From the NCBI GenBank assembly GCA_023386865.1, contig JAEWIV010000386.1:1-15478 (forward strand): a DNA stretch of 15,478 bases, given 5' to 3'. The notes below the pieces were generated by a model. That model saw nothing but the letters and a program-made list of their open reading frames with translations. It was not told where the DNA came from and searched no databases. Positions 14,507-15,478 of the stretch are shown piece by piece. Each line of letters opens with the position of its first letter. The stretch's first letter is position 1. Both the position numbers and the translations under genes were made by a program. Origin of the DNA: Pseudomonadota bacterium. Lineage in GTDB: Bacteria > Pseudomonadota > Alphaproteobacteria > Reyranellales > Reyranellaceae.

Positions 14507-14751
14507 GTCGTTTCCTCGGCCCAACGATGTGTGGCAGCAATCGGCGGCGCCAGTGATCAAACTGTGTCGGAGCGACCGATATGTGTCCGCTGCGGCGCTT
14601 CAACGTTCGATTTCGCCGACTGTGGCCGAGTCAACACACAAGCCGGCAGCCACAATCTGGACACTGGCAAGCCCACAGGCCGCATTCCAAAAATAAGACA
14701 ACAGCCCGCAGCCCGGGCCCGCGAGAGAAGTGTCTCGCGAAGGGAGGCTAA
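14507..14751. other. 245-bp divergent spacer between the glycosyltransferase and the aminotransferase
   Basis: This spacer must hold the promoters of both divergent genes. It is visibly richer in A and T than the coding DNA (for example CCAAAAATAAGACAAC near 14687-14702). TGGACA at 14658-14663 fits a -35 at five of six positions, but nothing at the right distance resembles a -10. TGTGTC-like tetramer/hexamer motifs recur (14527, 14564, 14581), without clear spacing. The last 30 bases carry the dyad at 14720-14739 and the Shine-Dalgarno AGGGAGG. Confidence 0.45.
14720..14739 (+). promoter_or_regulatory. 7+6+7 inverted repeat just upstream of the aminotransferase ribosome-binding site
   Basis: CGCGAGA (14720-14726) and TCTCGCG (14733-14739) are exact inverted repeats around GAAGTG, ending one base before the Shine-Dalgarno AGGGAGG (14741-14747). 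In mRNA a hairpin here could affect ribosome access; in DNA it could be an operator. The core GAGAAGTGTCTCG is repeated 108 bp downstream inside the gene (14833-14845), again inside a dyad (TCGAGA and TCTCGA, 14831-14846). Confidence 0.35.
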
Positions 14752-15478
14752 ATGTCTCTGGCAGCGCCGGAGGAAACGTCACTTGCTACGTCGTTCGTCT
14801 GCAACAAGTCGGAGAGCGTCCTGTCAGTCATCGAGAAGTGTCTCGACAATGGACTGGGCTCCTGCCTGATCGTCGGCGACGACCACCGCTTCATCGGTCG
14901 CATCTCGCTCGACGACATACGGCGAGCACTCGCCGACGGCACGGCGATCGTCGATCCGACGCTGGGTTGGCACCCCGCGGGGAACATGGTCGCCGCCAAT
15001 TCCCTGCGCAATGATGTCGATCCAAACGAGAGCCTGCGACCGGTGGTCGACGCCAGCGGCCATTTGACGGGGGTCCTGATCGATCGCTCGACGCGGCCCG
15101 TCCAGGTCGCGATGCCTCACATGACCAGCGACGACTTCCGCTCGCTGATCGACGCGTTCATCTCCGGATGGATCTCGAGCAAGGGGCCCTACGTCACCAA
15201 GTTCGAGGAGGACTTCAGCCGTTTCGTCGGCGTCCGAAACGGAGTCGCGGTATCGAACGGCACCGTGGCGCTGCACCTGGCGCTGGTCGCGCTCGGCGTC
15301 GGGCCCGGCGACGAAGTCATCGTGCCGGATCTCACCTTCGCCGCGACCATCAATGCGGTGCTCTATTGCGGCGCCACGCCGGTGATCGTCGACGTCGACC
15401 GCCAGACCTGGTGCATGAGCCGCGAGCTCGTGAAGCGCGCCTGCACGCCGCAGACCAAGGCCATCATCCCGGTCCACC
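14752..15478 (+). CDS. DegT/DnrJ/EryC1/StrS-family sugar aminotransferase with N-terminal CBS-pair-like domain, 3' partial
   Basis: The first 242 residues of a longer protein; the frame is open to the window end. Residues 14-60 fit a CBS motif: SESVLSVIEKCLDNGLGSCLIVGDDHRFIGRISLDDIRRAL. A second, weaker copy ends at RPVVDASGHLTGVLIDRS (96-113). From about residue 118 the sequence is a standard DegT/DnrJ/EryC1/StrS PLP aminotransferase: GPYVTKFEEDFSRFVGV (145-161), AVSNGTVALHLALVALGVGPGDEVIVPDLTFAATINAVLYCGATPVIVDVD (166-216) and TKAIIPVH (235-242). The PLP-binding lysine lies beyond the window. Such enzymes make amino sugars on nucleotide-sugar carriers. An in-frame TAA directly before the ATG (14749-14751) rules out a longer start; the Shine-Dalgarno is AGGGAGG, four bases upstream. 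CBS domains usually bind adenine nucleotides, so allosteric control is possible. The fusion is uncommon. Confidence 0.88.
   Translation, partial: MSLAAPEETSLATSFVCNKSESVLSVIEKCLDNGLGSCLIVGDDHRFIGRISLDDIRRALADGTAIVDPTLGWHPAGNMVAANSLRNDVDPNESLRPVVDASGHLTGVLIDRSTRPVQVAMPHMTSDDFRSLIDAFISGWISSKGPYVTKFEEDFSRFVGVRNGVAVSNGTVALHLALVALGVGPGDEVIVPDLTFAATINAVLYCGATPVIVDVDRQTWCMSRELVKRACTPQTKAIIPVH

Noticed and set aside
13265..14869. Plus-strand frame of about 530 codons opposite the glycosyltransferase
   Set aside because: Antisense shadow; it also runs into the start of the real aminotransferase gene in a different frame.
1..15478. CRISPR arrays, tRNA/rRNA genes, insertion sequences, toxin-antitoxin or phage genes
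   Set aside because: No regularly spaced repeats, no tRNA-like cloverleaf with a T-loop GGTTCGA-type motif, and no transposase, integrase or phage motif seen on either strand.

Overview
This 15.5 kb window is very GC-rich (about two thirds G+C by eye), tightly packed, and strongly biased to G/C in third codon positions. Gene content and protein style (CUT1 sugar transporter, family III CoA-transferase, GMC oxidoreductase, FkbM methyltransferase) suggest an alphaproteobacterial chromosome, perhaps a Reyranella-like or other Rhodospirillales-type soil or water bacterium. That placement is an inference from style, not from a marker gene. I see no rRNA, tRNA, insertion sequence, CRISPR array or phage gene.

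Layout. (1) 1-3274, plus strand: the 3' part of an ABC-transporter operon of the sugar/polyol/glycerol-phosphate type: end of the ATPase, two permeases joined by ATGA overlaps, and a periplasmic binding protein placed last. (2) 3283-6592: an iron-type alcohol dehydrogenase/maleylacetate-reductase-like gene on the minus strand, divergent across 86 bp from a two-gene plus-strand operon (family III CoA-transferase, then a 2,4-dienoyl-CoA-reductase-like SDR). This looks like a small acyl-CoA catabolic module. (3) 6593-6904: 312 bp without a gene, holding a copy of a dispersed-repeat-like motif and a strong hairpin. (4) 6905-10550, minus strand: an operon of an RND efflux permease, an RND membrane-fusion protein and an AI-2E-family membrane protein. 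The RND gene is only 446 codons and is an in-frame internal-deletion form that joins the N-terminal porter half directly to the last transmembrane helices. (5) 10724-12319, plus strand: a GMC-family FAD oxidoreductase, divergent from the efflux operon; a perfect 9+4+9 dyad lies in the shared spacer. (6) 12439-15478: the start of a glycan/surface polysaccharide region, with an FkbM methyltransferase, a convergent glycosyltransferase overlapping it by 77 bp, and a divergent gene running off the window that encodes a CBS-pair-like domain fused to a DegT/DnrJ/EryC1/StrS sugar aminotransferase.

How the genes may work together. The ABC operon imports an unidentified small carbohydrate-like solute. 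The dehydrogenase, CoA-transferase and dienoyl-CoA-reductase-like SDR could oxidise or reduce, activate and process an organic acid. The efflux cluster has probably lost its proton-driven pump through the deletion, leaving the adaptor and the AI-2E protein intact. The last three genes would act on nucleotide sugars and glycans. The most notable items are the internally deleted RND pump, the CBS-aminotransferase fusion, and two enzymes with substitutions at textbook catalytic or metal-binding positions (the SDR and the Fe-ADH).
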